Shown here: piece by piece, positions 14,168-21,142 of the stretch | Position numbering within the stretch: the first letter of the stretch is position 1 | Layout of the letters: the number at the start of each line of letters is the position of its first letter | Assembly: GCA_016181585.1 (NCBI GenBank) | Contig: JACOYX010000008.1 | Location: 1 to 32,059 of the forward strand | Source of the DNA: Candidatus Sungiibacteriota bacterium | GTDB lineage: Bacteria > Patescibacteriota > Minisyncoccia > Sungbacterales > HO2-52-23 | Length of the DNA stretch: 32,059 nt | Reading direction: 5' to 3' | The notes under the pieces: generated by a model | Told to the model about the DNA's origin: nothing | Seen by the model: only the letters and a program-made list of their open reading frames with translations | Database searches by the model: none | Translations under genes and position numbers: made by a program

Positions 14168-14419
14168 TTAATCAAGTTTTAGGTTTCCGTATACTTTCTG
14201 CCCTGCGATGTGGGTGATAGTGTTGTATGAATCGCGTGCGACTTCCCACTCGCCTATGTGTGTCGCAAGGCCGTAGGTATTGCGGGTTATTTTGCGCGAT
14301 CCGACATACTCCGGCTTTCCGTCATTGCCAAGATAGACTTTATCCCCCGCCCAATCGACGGGTACTCCTTCGGGATCGACATAAATTTTTGTTCCGTCTG
14401 CAATTTCAATGTATGACAT
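14168..14419 (-). CDS. 83-residue protein with internal repeats, unknown function
   Basis: Acidic and soluble, with no signal peptide. Two similar units, NTYGLATHIGEWEV and DSYNTITHIAGQKV, suggest a small beta-meander built of repeated hairpins; a weaker third unit may be DGKPEYVGSRKI. No cysteine. No family recognised. It lies 16 bases behind the DUF4382 gene and 48 bases ahead of the Nudix gene on the same strand. No SD. Confidence 0.65.
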   Translation of the reverse strand: MSYIEIADGTKIYVDPEGVPVDWAGDKVYLGNDGKPEYVGSRKITRNTYGLATHIGEWEVARDSYNTITHIAGQKVYGNLKLD

Positions 14420-14435
14420 GATGCGAAATTAACAA

Positions 14436-15524
14436 TTAAGGCAGTGGAGAGGGTTGTGGAGAGAGCTCAGCTATATCTACAATGGATAGTTTTTTCAAAT
14501 TCTCCAGAAAATCGCGCGTGCTGACGTTTGGCTTTAGCGTGACGCGGAACCACAAGGAAAGCCCGCCCGCTCCTAGTTTCTCCAGTTGTTCTGCGGATAA
14601 AGTAAAAATCGGGACAATGCTCAAGACTAAGTCTCGTTGCGTTTGCGGGAGCAGTGTTAATGGGTTATTTATCACCGTGCCTTCGCGGAATTTTACATCA
14701 ACGGAGTTATTTGATGCGGGCGGAATGACAAAGACGGTATTGCCTGCGAGGTCAAAACGGGTACTGCCGCCAAAGGAAAAACCTGCTTTTATAACCCCAT
14801 GTTCATTCATTCCTATGGTCGTATCAGTATCAATGCTTCCCTCATTCGTATGAACAGCGTTTGCCAACACTTGCACGCTCGCCTGGCTTCTTGTTTGCAG
14901 GCGCACAACCGGTGCAAAAATATAGGCGCTTTTTTCGGTGAGGTGCAGTGCTTTGCTGGCTTCAAAATCAAGAGTCATTGCAGAGTCTTTGCCGTTAATA
15001 ACGACAATCTTTACATCTACGGAAAATGTGTTGGAGGGAAGCTTGGCAGGATATGCTTTGCCGTCTTTTATCACCTGCACGCCACCCATAGTAATCGTAA
15101 CGCGGTTGTATGTCCCGGCGGCCACATTATTGCTGTCGGAAAAAAGCGCTATCATTGCTTTTTTATCTAGCGTCAAAAGATCGAATGTTTGCGGGTTCGC
15201 CGCAACGCGCGTCCATTGTCCGGAAGCGTTGCGTATGCTCATTTCGCTTATGGTAAGCCTTACTTCGCTTACCGATTCTATAGGCGCTGTTACGTCGGTG
15301 ATGCCTATAACCAATCTTCCCTGATCTTTTGCGGGAGATTTGGGAATTTGCACCTGCGAGTTGCCCGGTGATGTTGTCTCCCGTGGTGATGCAGACGGTG
15401 AAGTGTTATTTCCCTGCACTGCCGGCGGAGGCAGAGGCTCTGGCTTCTCTCTCTCCTGCCAGAATAAAAAACTTCCGAGCAAGACAATAAAAATTATACC
15501 AAAAACGTAATAAATGTTTCGCAT
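14436..15524 (-). CDS. DUF4382 domain protein, membrane-anchored
   Basis: 362 residues. An N-terminal anchor (about 5-22, IYYVFGIIFIVLLGSFLF) is followed by a Pro/Ser/Thr-rich linker (about 27-65) and a DUF4382 domain (PF14321) beginning GRLVIGITDVTAPIESVSEV, with WTRVAANPQTFDLLTL and AAGTYNRVTITMGGVQV. The second half has a beta-rich region with FVIPPASNNSVDVKF. DUF4382 proteins are exported or surface-anchored and uncharacterised. There is no lipobox cysteine. It is divergent from ndk across a 149-bp gap. Confidence 0.8.
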   Translation of the reverse strand: MRNIYYVFGIIFIVLLGSFLFWQEREKPEPLPPPAVQGNNTSPSASPRETTSPGNSQVQIPKSPAKDQGRLVIGITDVTAPIESVSEVRLTISEMSIRNASGQWTRVAANPQTFDLLTLDKKAMIALFSDSNNVAAGTYNRVTITMGGVQVIKDGKAYPAKLPSNTFSVDVKIVVINGKDSAMTLDFEASKALHLTEKSAYIFAPVVRLQTRSQASVQVLANAVHTNEGSIDTDTTIGMNEHGVIKAGFSFGGSTRFDLAGNTVFVIPPASNNSVDVKFREGTVINNPLTLLPQTQRDLVLSIVPIFTLSAEQLEKLGAGGLSLWFRVTLKPNVSTRDFLENLKKLSIVDIAELSPQPSPLP

Positions 15525-15612
15525 AAAATTTAGTATTTAATGTTTTTTATAAAATACCACAGCAAATATTGTTTGTCTACTTCTGCACTCTTTTACATTG
15601 AGAACGTATTAA

Positions 15613-15641
15613 TTGCCAAATACGGCATGGTTTGCTAATCT
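15613..15641 (+). promoter_or_regulatory. Candidate promoter of ndk
   Basis: TTGCCA (15613-15618), a 17-base spacer and TAATCT (15636-15641). The start of ndk is 33 bases further on. Confidence 0.45.
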
Positions 15642-15673
15642 GCATGTAGTTCTCTAGAGAAGGAGATTCGAAT

Positions 15674-16108
15674 ATGGAAAGAGAACGGACGCTTTGTATT
15701 ATTAAGCCGGACGCGGTTGGGCGAATACAAGAAATAAATAGAGTGTTATATGTAAATAGGCTCAATATTATAGCTCAAAAAGTACTCCTGCTTAGCCGCG
15801 GACAAGCCTGCATTTTTTATTCGGAAAATCAAGGGAAATATTTTTTCAATCGGCTTACGGAATTTATGTCGTCCGGCGTTATCGTGGCGCAAGTTTTGGA
15901 GGGAGACGGCGCAATCGGGAAATACAGAAAGCTTCTGGGCGATACTGATCCTGCAAAAGCAAAGAAAGGGACTCTGCGCAGTCTTTTTGGCACCGGCATG
16001 CCACAAAATGCGGTGCATGGCTCGGCGGACGCTGAAGCCGCATTGCAGGAGATCCATTTTTTCTTTAGCGAATTGGATATTTTAGAAGAGTACGAATGGC
16101 GAATGTGA
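15674..16108 (+). CDS. ndk: Nucleoside diphosphate kinase
   Basis: 144 residues. Ndk transfers the gamma phosphate of ATP to NDPs through a phosphohistidine. Recognisable parts: TLCIIKPDAV (K11), the region from ESNQGKYFFNRL to MSSGVIVAQVLEG, and the catalytic motif QNAVHGSADAEAA with H115. The normal motif is HGSD; here the Asp is Ala. The substitutions around the Kpn loop (IQEINRVLYVNRLNI) are also divergent. A strong SD (AAGGAGA, 7-8 bases before the ATG) and a promoter mark it as a single gene, followed by a terminator. Confidence 0.92.
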   Translation: MERERTLCIIKPDAVGRIQEINRVLYVNRLNIIAQKVLLLSRGQACIFYSENQGKYFFNRLTEFMSSGVIVAQVLEGDGAIGKYRKLLGDTDPAKAKKGTLRSLFGTGMPQNAVHGSADAEAALQEIHFFFSELDILEEYEWRM

Positions 16109-16132
16109 TATATGATATGCACTTGAAAAAAC

Positions 16133-16162
16133 AAAGCAGGGTTAACACCCTGCTTTATATTT
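16133..16162. terminator. Intrinsic terminator between ndk and the next gene
   Basis: AAAGCAGGG, loop TTAACA, CCCTGCTTT, then an AT-rich tail. Placed to end ndk and possibly the convergent gene at 16202. Confidence 0.75.
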
Positions 16163-16201
16163 TCGCGATATATAAAATAAAACTCTAACAGAGTGAGAGT
16201 G

Positions 16202-16771
16202 CTAGACTAAAATAATTTTGGCTTTCGGTAGGAAAAATTCTTCCGCCTTTTCCGGCAAAACTTCCAAAAGTTTTGTGACACGCTTGTCCTCATCGCTCTG
16301 GATGTGGGCCGTGGTGATAAGGGAGAGTCCGAGGGTGATGGAAGTAAGTTCCGCTTTTTCCGCAATGCCCCGCAATTTATCTAAAAATTTCGGGCGCTCA
16401 TTTATGGTAAACGATCGTTTATCGGGATTTCCGGATTTGCCGGATGCCTGGTCGAGCTCGTAGCGGAATTTTTTAAGCCACCATCCTTCTTCGGCTTCGT
16501 CTTTTATTCCCAGCAAGGCGAGCACCTTTTTCGCTTGATTATGTTTGCTTGATGTGCGGCATGTTGCGGCAATGTGCCGGCGAAGAATGTCTTTGTCAAA
16601 CGGCAGATGTTCACAGTAGTCGCGCAATAATTCTTTGTAGATTCGCACGCTCCAGATCCATGCGTCGGTGTCCATAAATATAAACGAAGAAGAATATGCT
16701 TTTACATTCGGTAAATTTACCAATTCTCCAAGAGTGCGCCAATAGAGTTCCTCTAAATTTTTTGATTCCAT
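16202..16771 (-). CDS. Uncharacterised soluble protein
   Basis: 189 residues from ATG 16771, which follows GGGGAG by 10 bases. An in-frame ATG at 16801 with GAGGAG only 2 bases away is an alternative; a still longer frame to 16870 has no support. Mostly helical and charged, with LEELYWRTLGELVNL near the start, DTDAWIWSVRIYKELLRDY, a dibasic RRHIAATCRTSSKHNQAKK segment and ITLGLSLITTAHIQSDEDKR towards the end. No membrane segment, motif or family recognised. Confidence 0.65.
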   Translation of the reverse strand: MESKNLEELYWRTLGELVNLPNVKAYSSSFIFMDTDAWIWSVRIYKELLRDYCEHLPFDKDILRRHIAATCRTSSKHNQAKKVLALLGIKDEAEEGWWLKKFRYELDQASGKSGNPDKRSFTINERPKFLDKLRGIAEKAELTSITLGLSLITTAHIQSDEDKRVTKLLEVLPEKAEEFFLPKAKIILV

Positions 16772-16894
16772 TGTCAAAGTACTCCCCGCTGATAAAATCA
16801 TAGCTCCTCTTTTGCAAACCCGCAATGGAAAATCGAACTGCAAACTATAAGATCTGTTGCTTAATAACAATTCAGGATCGAATTTTATTTGCGG

Positions 16895-16922
16895 TTGACA
16901 AAAGTGTATTTTTGTGTATTAT
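16895..16922 (+). promoter_or_regulatory. Strong sigma-70 promoter
   Basis: Consensus TTGACA (16895-16900), a 16-base spacer and TATTAT (16917-16922), 51 bases before the ATG at 16974. It is the best promoter match in the window. Confidence 0.7.
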
Positions 16923-16973
16923 TATTTCAGTACTCACTTTCCTAAATTCCAGATCGAGAAGGGAGACATATAC

Positions 16974-18077
16974 ATGCGGCGTATTGTATTTGTTAGCCTC
17001 TTTGCTTTGTTGTTGAGTGGGATAATTACCGGCCATTTTTATCGGGAAAATGCGTATCGCGCCGAACACTATAACCGCGAACTTATTCGTGCGGAGCTTC
17101 AAAATCTACCAAAGGAAGAAGGGAAATTACTTCCGCGCGATATACGCGATACAACCCCCGGCCAATTGTGGCTTTTAAATTATTTCGGAACCGAGGCATT
17201 TCTGGCTGATAAGCGATATCCCGAGCAAACGCTTACTCTTTATTTGCTTTTTGGACATACAAGAGAATTTAGCGATGTGCTGTACCAAAACGGCTATCAA
17301 AAGGTGGTTCCTGTGGTGTGGTATTTCTTCAATCAGGAAAAAGCGCACTCCTATGAATTGCGGGATTTGATTGCTCAGGGCATAACCGGTTTTATGGATA
17401 AAGGAGTTGGCGAGGCGCGGGAGAAAATCAAGGCGGCGTGGGAGAATCCGCTCACGCCGGACGAGCGGGCGTGGATTGCGATAAACCGCATTCTGCATAC
17501 CAACGGAAATTATCTTGGCCAGTTTGTGATAGATGCGGCTGGCATCGCGCATAGATCGCAGACGAGTCGTTTTTTCGGCTCTATGAGAGAAGTAGTGGCG
17601 GGAGATATTGAGTCTCTTGAGTGGAAATACCGAAGCGGTGAAGAAATCGCCGCAAGCGATGTGTTATGGGCGGCGGCTGATATTGCATTTCTTGCGGCAA
17701 TCGGCGCAAAAAGTCTGCATATATTGTACAAGACTGGCAAACTTGGCGCGACTGCCGGGAGAGCTGGCAAAGTTTCGCGGATGGCGCTTTTTGCGCCGCG
17801 CATGTCTGCGCGAATAGTAAAATACGGAACAATTGGGCTTGGCGCTTATTTGCTCTATAAACACCCCTCCGCATTTAATGCGGGTATCGGGGTTATTGCG
17901 GAATTTTTTGGTCTCCCCTATCCGCTGTTATGGCAATATCTTGTTTGGATCCTTCTTGCGTTCATTTTTTTGTTTTCTGCCAGTTGGATCGCTATTCCAC
18001 TGATTGTTCTTGGGATACGCATGCTGGTAATCATGAAATTGGCTTTGTTGTGGCTGTTTAATATGCCTTCTGCGTAA
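16974..18077 (+). CDS. Membrane protein of unknown function with large extracytoplasmic domain
   Basis: 367 residues from ATG 16974, chosen because AAGGGAG lies 9 bases upstream; a frame extending 20 codons further has no SD and would overlap the promoter. Membrane segments: one near the N-terminus (about 3-20), then a helical domain of about 200 residues rich in Trp and charged residues (LWLLNYFGTEAF, VVPVVWYFFNQEKAHS, TPDERAWIAINRILH), then hydrophobic helices from about 225, and two long C-terminal ones (YPLLWQYLVWILLAFIFLF and WIAIPLIVLGIRMLVIMKLA). Family not recognised. It has its own promoter and terminators. Confidence 0.75.
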   Translation: MRRIVFVSLFALLLSGIITGHFYRENAYRAEHYNRELIRAELQNLPKEEGKLLPRDIRDTTPGQLWLLNYFGTEAFLADKRYPEQTLTLYLLFGHTREFSDVLYQNGYQKVVPVVWYFFNQEKAHSYELRDLIAQGITGFMDKGVGEAREKIKAAWENPLTPDERAWIAINRILHTNGNYLGQFVIDAAGIAHRSQTSRFFGSMREVVAGDIESLEWKYRSGEEIAASDVLWAAADIAFLAAIGAKSLHILYKTGKLGATAGRAGKVSRMALFAPRMSARIVKYGTIGLGAYLLYKHPSAFNAGIGVIAEFFGLPYPLLWQYLVWILLAFIFLFSASWIAIPLIVLGIRMLVIMKLALLWLFNMPSA

Positions 18078-18078
18078 A

Positions 18079-18145
18079 AACCCCAGCATAGATTCAGTGG
18101 GGTTGAATATAAAAGCCGCGAGTTCTTAACTCTGCGGCTTTTTAA
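18079..18145 (+). terminator. Tandem terminator hairpins
   Basis: AACCCCA/TGGGGTT (18079-18085 with 18098-18104), then AAAAGCCGC...GCGGCTTTTT (18111-18143) with a T tract. The second is the stronger. Confidence 0.75.
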
Positions 18146-18147
18146 AT

Positions 18148-18329
18148 TAGACCTACTGCGCAAAGATTTTCGTAACGAAATTTCTTAATTTAGAGACAAA
18201 ATCGTTGACTAAATTTCGAGGCCTATCGGCTTAGATACTTCGTTCATTGGTTCACTCGGTGAATGTAAAAGTATACTTTTACATTCACCTCCCTGCCAAT
18301 GATAAGCCTATATTTGCGCAGTAGGTCTA
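18148..18329. repeat. 182-bp inverted-repeat element R1
   Basis: Ends are 17-bp perfect inverted repeats (18148-18164 with 18313-18329). It contains module A (18149-18226), found again in opposite orientation at 28858-28935, and module B (18249-18308), which matches 28159-28218 in opposite orientation at 57 of 60 positions. Module B holds a perfect 32-nt palindrome (18258-18289). There is no coding capacity. Structure and dispersion resemble a miniature inverted-repeat element, though no transposase is in the window. Confidence 0.7.
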
Positions 18330-18404
18330 TTACATCAATCTCAGTTTTTTATGTAACTCACGACTCTTTAACAGGAAACAATAGCATTTGCTTTTTCATC
18401 AGCA

Positions 18405-18671
18405 TTACCCTGTCTCCTGCTTGATATATTTCGTTGGATCCACTAGCAGATGTCCAAAATGGATAGTGTCGTCTCGGGTTATCTCAAGTATTTGTTGAGC
18501 CAGCACGTACACTTTTAGGTAGCATGCTTGGCAGAGCCAGATGGTGGCTTTTGTATATGAGAATATAGGCACAAAGCCCGTATTTACGGCTATTTCTTGC
18601 ATATATACATCCATATCTACTTCTGGCGATATTTTTCCGCAAGGGCATATTAATATTCTCATTCTTGGCAT
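18405..18671 (-). CDS. Small protein with two Cys pairs, unknown function
   Basis: 88 residues. C9-P-C11-G near the start and C47-Q-A-C50 in the middle could bind one zinc as a ribbon (inference). The C-terminal part is helical (LKVYVLAQQILEITRD). No membrane segment and no family recognised. A textbook SD (AGGAGG, 5 bases before the ATG) drives it. First of a run of minus-strand accessory genes with strong SDs; the element R1 lies behind it. Confidence 0.65.
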   Translation of the reverse strand: MPRMRILICPCGKISPEVDMDVYMQEIAVNTGFVPIFSYTKATIWLCQACYLKVYVLAQQILEITRDDTIHFGHLLVDPTKYIKQETG

Positions 18672-18720
18672 GAGTACCTCCTGTCGAGATGCATGCTATT
18701 TTATATGCACAAAATTGAGA

Positions 18721-19125
18721 TTATGTTTTTGCCGAAGCAAGGGTGAGAATCAAATTTCTTGCTTCTTGGATTACCTTTCCTTTTTTCTCTGTGTCCTTGT
18801 CAAAGACGATCTGAAAAATCTCAACGCATGGGTGTTGATCTGGAGGGTAATGGCGAAACTCCTCTCGCACCAAGATCTCATTGTCTTCATTAAGAAGCGT
18901 AACAAATTGTGTATCATATTCACTCCCATTGGGATTATTCACATACAATAATTGAATACGGGCCACAAAAGCGCCTGAACCATTGAAGAAGCTATATGTA
19001 TTTGGTGCTGGTTCTCGCTTCCAAGTGCAGGCTACTAATTTTTCTGCTAATTGCATCCATAATCTTTTCTTTAATGAAAATTGCGCATTGTCGTAAATGC
19101 TAAACATGGGTACATGGTAAGGCAT
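18721..19125 (-). CDS. Uncharacterised soluble protein under the shared operator cassette
   Basis: 134 residues from ATG 19125, 8 bases after AAGGAG; a longer frame to 19170 would run into the promoter cassette and is rejected. Sequence features: PMFSIYDNAQFSLKKRLWMQ, FFNGSGAFVARIQLLYVN, DTQFVTLLNEDNEILVREEF and a helical tail. The pattern suggests an alpha/beta domain. No cysteine pairs or membrane segments and no known family. It is expressed from the cassette at 19145-19191, identical to the one ahead of the gene at 19262-19888. Confidence 0.68.
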   Translation of the reverse strand: MPYHVPMFSIYDNAQFSLKKRLWMQLAEKLVACTWKREPAPNTYSFFNGSGAFVARIQLLYVNNPNGSEYDTQFVTLLNEDNEILVREEFRHYPPDQHPCVEIFQIVFDKDTEKKGKVIQEARNLILTLASAKT

Positions 19126-19144
19126 TACTATGCTCCTTTTAGGG

Positions 19145-19191
19145 TAAAGTTCTAATAAAACAAATACCACATTGCTGTGGTATTTGTCAAT
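19145..19191 (-). promoter_or_regulatory. Promoter with 26-bp operator-like palindrome, copy 1
   Basis: On the minus strand TTGACA overlaps the palindrome CAAATACCACA-GCAA-TGTGGTATTTG (19161-19186), and TGG-TATTTG inside it fits an extended -10. The palindrome ends 36 bases from the ATG at 19125. It is identical over 47 bases to copy 2. A repressor dimer bound here would block the promoter (inference). Confidence 0.7.
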
Positions 19192-19206
19192 AGCAGCAAA
19201 TTAAAA

Positions 19207-19230
19207 CACCGCAGGGCGAACCGCGCGGTG
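19207..19230 (-). terminator. Probable intrinsic terminator of the gene at 19262-19888
   Basis: On the minus strand CACCGC and GCGGTG pair around a 12-base loop and are followed by TTTTAATTT. It separates the gene from the next promoter cassette. Confidence 0.55.
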
Positions 19231-19261
19231 CAATTTAGGCTTTAAAATAAAACACATCCGG

Positions 19262-19888
19262 TCATATTTTTTGTTTTTCAAGAAACGCTTTTTCTTGTTT
19301 ATTTCTTACTGCGCGATAGCATGCTCTTTGCGTCTCGAGCCAGTAATTGGTTTGTTTAAATAGAAATTCTACATCACTATTCCGCAACTTTGTAATTTCA
19401 AAAATGATAAAGTTCTTGATGGGAATTAAAAATGTCTGCAATGCATCGCTTGCGTCAGCGAAAAATGTATTAAGCACACAATTAGGAAAGTATTGTTCTG
19501 CGTGCGGAAGCCAACTTTTTATATTATCTTTATGCGCCGGATGAATCAACGGGGGTACCTGCGGCTTGGTAAACAAGATGGCATCGTTTTTGGGTCGAAA
19601 TACAACCACCAACGCACCTCCCCAACCAAATTGCCAATGCACCACTAATGATACCTTTGGTCCAAACTGGGTAAAGTCGGCGTTTATTTTTATTGCCCAT
19701 TTTAGAGCAAGATTCTTATTCTCTTTTGGATCAGAATATATTAATCCGCTTACCTCGTAAAAAGCCAAAAAACCTTTTACTCCAACTCTTAACGTGGGTG
19801 GAACGGCTAATAAAAGATCAAGAGTTTCATCTTCTTTTCTGCAAGATTCTTGCCAAAAAGATGTTGCAGTTGGTTCATCGTGGTTCAT
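19262..19888 (-). CDS. Uncharacterised soluble protein under the shared operator cassette
   Basis: 208 residues. GGAGG about 6 bases before the ATG. Features: PPTLRVGVKGFLAFYEVSGL, SLVVHWQFGWGGALVVVF (hydrophobic beta strands rather than a membrane helix), an HPAHKDNIKSW segment and a helical C-terminus FKQTNYWLETQRACYRAVRN. No family recognised. It shares no obvious similarity with the protein at 18721-19125, yet both are driven by the same 47-bp cassette, so they are probably co-regulated. Confidence 0.68.
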   Translation of the reverse strand: MNHDEPTATSFWQESCRKEDETLDLLLAVPPTLRVGVKGFLAFYEVSGLIYSDPKENKNLALKWAIKINADFTQFGPKVSLVVHWQFGWGGALVVVFRPKNDAILFTKPQVPPLIHPAHKDNIKSWLPHAEQYFPNCVLNTFFADASDALQTFLIPIKNFIIFEITKLRNSDVEFLFKQTNYWLETQRACYRAVRNKQEKAFLEKQKI

Positions 19889-19904
19889 AGCGCACCTCCA
19901 ATTT

Positions 19905-19951
19905 TAAAGTTCTAATAAAACAAATACCACATTGCTGTGGTATTTGTCAAT
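19905..19951 (-). promoter_or_regulatory. Promoter with 26-bp operator-like palindrome, copy 2
   Basis: Same 47-base sequence as 19145-19191, palindrome at 19921-19946, 33 bases from the ATG at 19888. It begins 7 bases from the 3' end of the initiator-type tRNA. Confidence 0.7.
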
Positions 19952-19957
19952 CGCGAG

Positions 19958-20028
19958 TTGCGGGGGCCGGAATTGCACCGGCGTCTCAAGGTTATGAGCC
20001 TCGCGAGGTACTTCTCCTCTACCCCGCA
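19958..20028 (-). tRNA. Initiator-type tRNA-Met(CAU) with atypical elbow
   Basis: 71 nt. The acceptor TGCGGGG/CCCCGCA, loop CTCATAA and T stem GCCGG/CCGGC match bacterial tRNA-fMet. Deviations: pair 1-72 is U-A rather than the usual C-A mismatch; the anticodon-stem pairs 29-31/39-41 are A-U, G-C, G-C instead of three G-C; the D loop AGAAGTA lacks the G18-G19 pair; the T loop is TGCAATT, with G in place of U55. Discriminator A, no encoded CCA. No other tRNA in the window has an altered T loop. Confidence 0.82.
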
Positions 20029-20066
20029 GGAATAATATACAATAAGAAAACTTAAGTTGCAATAGT

Positions 20067-20090
20067 AAAAGCCCAATTTATTGGGCTTTT
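20067..20090 (-). terminator. Intrinsic terminator of the gene at 20089-20370
   Basis: AAAAGCCCAA, 4-base loop, TTGGGCTTTT. It overlaps the gene's stop codon and lies upstream of the tRNA. Confidence 0.7.
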
Positions 20091-20370
20091 AGGTTGCGGC
20101 GATAGGGATTTCTGTTTTTATTATCGGAACGCCCTCTTCAAAATCAAGGCACAATCCTTCGCTCCAGCATTGGTTTTCTTTTTTTGCGCACTCGATGAGC
20201 TGTGTCCGCATTGCAAGTTTGAGCGGGCAATGTTCAAATCGCTGTTGGCTTATCATCGCATACGCACATCGGCCGCATTGTTCAAGAATGTGCGGGTCTG
20301 CATCGTATTGGGTGATAACGAATTTTGGATCCGGCTGCCGTTCTTTTCTTTGCCGGCGCAATCGTTTCAT
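20089..20370 (-). CDS. Small Cys-rich basic protein, unknown function
   Basis: 93 residues. The first 16 are strongly basic (MKRLRRQRKERQPDPK). Cysteines at 32, 35, 48, 61, 68 and 74 (CGRC, then single positions) suggest a metal-binding or Fe-S fold (inference). SD AAGGAG lies 8 bases before the ATG. No family recognised. With the Cys-paired protein at 18405-18671 it is the second small putative metal-binding protein of this accessory region. Confidence 0.65.
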   Translation of the reverse strand: MKRLRRQRKERQPDPKFVITQYDADPHILEQCGRCAYAMISQQRFEHCPLKLAMRTQLIECAKKENQCWSEGLCLDFEEGVPIIKTEIPIAAT

Positions 20371-20423
20371 GTGGATATCTCCTTATAGAGCTTGTTTCAG
20401 TGTATGGGCAACAATGATGAAAA

Positions 20424-21044
20424 TCAACCCATCATGTCAAGTTCCTTGAACGCTTGTTCATAGCTTTTGAGAGCATGACTCGTAGTTTCCTTCATGTGCT
20501 GGGTGACGGGATCGTGGGCAATAATATTGCGCAGACGATGTGCGGACCAGATTTGTTCGACAGATTTCAATTTGTGGGGATCCACGATCTTCAAGCGGTC
20601 CGCGATAGTGTCTCCTTCGTAGCCAAGATCGCGCAATATGTCATCGAGCAATGCATCTGCGCGAAGGATTGCCATATTCCAGTCGGAAGGATTTTCCGAG
20701 TTTCCAAGCTTGCTGATACCTTCCCACGCTTCGCGAATTACTTCTTTTGGCGGCGCTATATGCGCCGCAGCTTTTTCTTCTGGCGCTTTTTTCTGCAATT
20801 CTAGTAACTTGCGGGTAACAATAAAAGTGAAAACTATAAGACCAATGTCGAAGAGAATAATAATGATGCGAATAGTGCTGAAAATATCCTGCCACTCCTT
20901 GGAATAAAACCAGTTAAGGACATTGCTGTATTCAAAAACAACGCTATTGAAAAAAACGCCGAAAACGACAATCGCGATGATAAAAAGAATCGCGATAAGG
21001 ACGGGATCAATACCGGAATCACTGGGGGTGGATTTGGGAGGCAT
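20424..21044 (-). CDS. Membrane protein with C-terminal HEPN-like helical domain
   Basis: 206 residues. Two membrane segments (about 14-36 and 58-80) followed by a charged linker (about 84-100) and a cytoplasmic helical domain with REAWEGISKLG, WNMAILRADALLDDILRDLG and HRLRNIIAHDP. The R-N-I-I-A-H hexapeptide fits the Rx4H motif of HEPN domains, many of which are RNases or RNA/nucleotide binders. The helix spacing also fits. I am moderately sure of the HEPN-like fold and unsure of any activity. No SD. Confidence 0.72.
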   Translation of the reverse strand: MPPKSTPSDSGIDPVLIAILFIIAIVVFGVFFNSVVFEYSNVLNWFYSKEWQDIFSTIRIIIILFDIGLIVFTFIVTRKLLELQKKAPEEKAAAHIAPPKEVIREAWEGISKLGNSENPSDWNMAILRADALLDDILRDLGYEGDTIADRLKIVDPHKLKSVEQIWSAHRLRNIIAHDPVTQHMKETTSHALKSYEQAFKELDMMG

Positions 21045-21045
21045 G

Positions 21046-21142
21046 TTTCAAATGCAAAATGTAAACATCATTAAGCCGTCCGCGACCTAGTCTGACTGCC
21101 GCAGACGGCCTAAGACGAGCAGGTCAGGCAAAATGAAAAGTT
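21046..21142. repeat. Intergenic AT-arm/GC-core segment
   Basis: AT-rich flanks (CAAATGCAAAATGTAAAC, and GCAAAATGAAAAGTTTTAAA) surround a GC-rich core with inverted CCGTC.../...GACGG and CCTGCTCGTC-like pieces. Same style as the other AT-arm elements but less regular. Confidence 0.4.
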
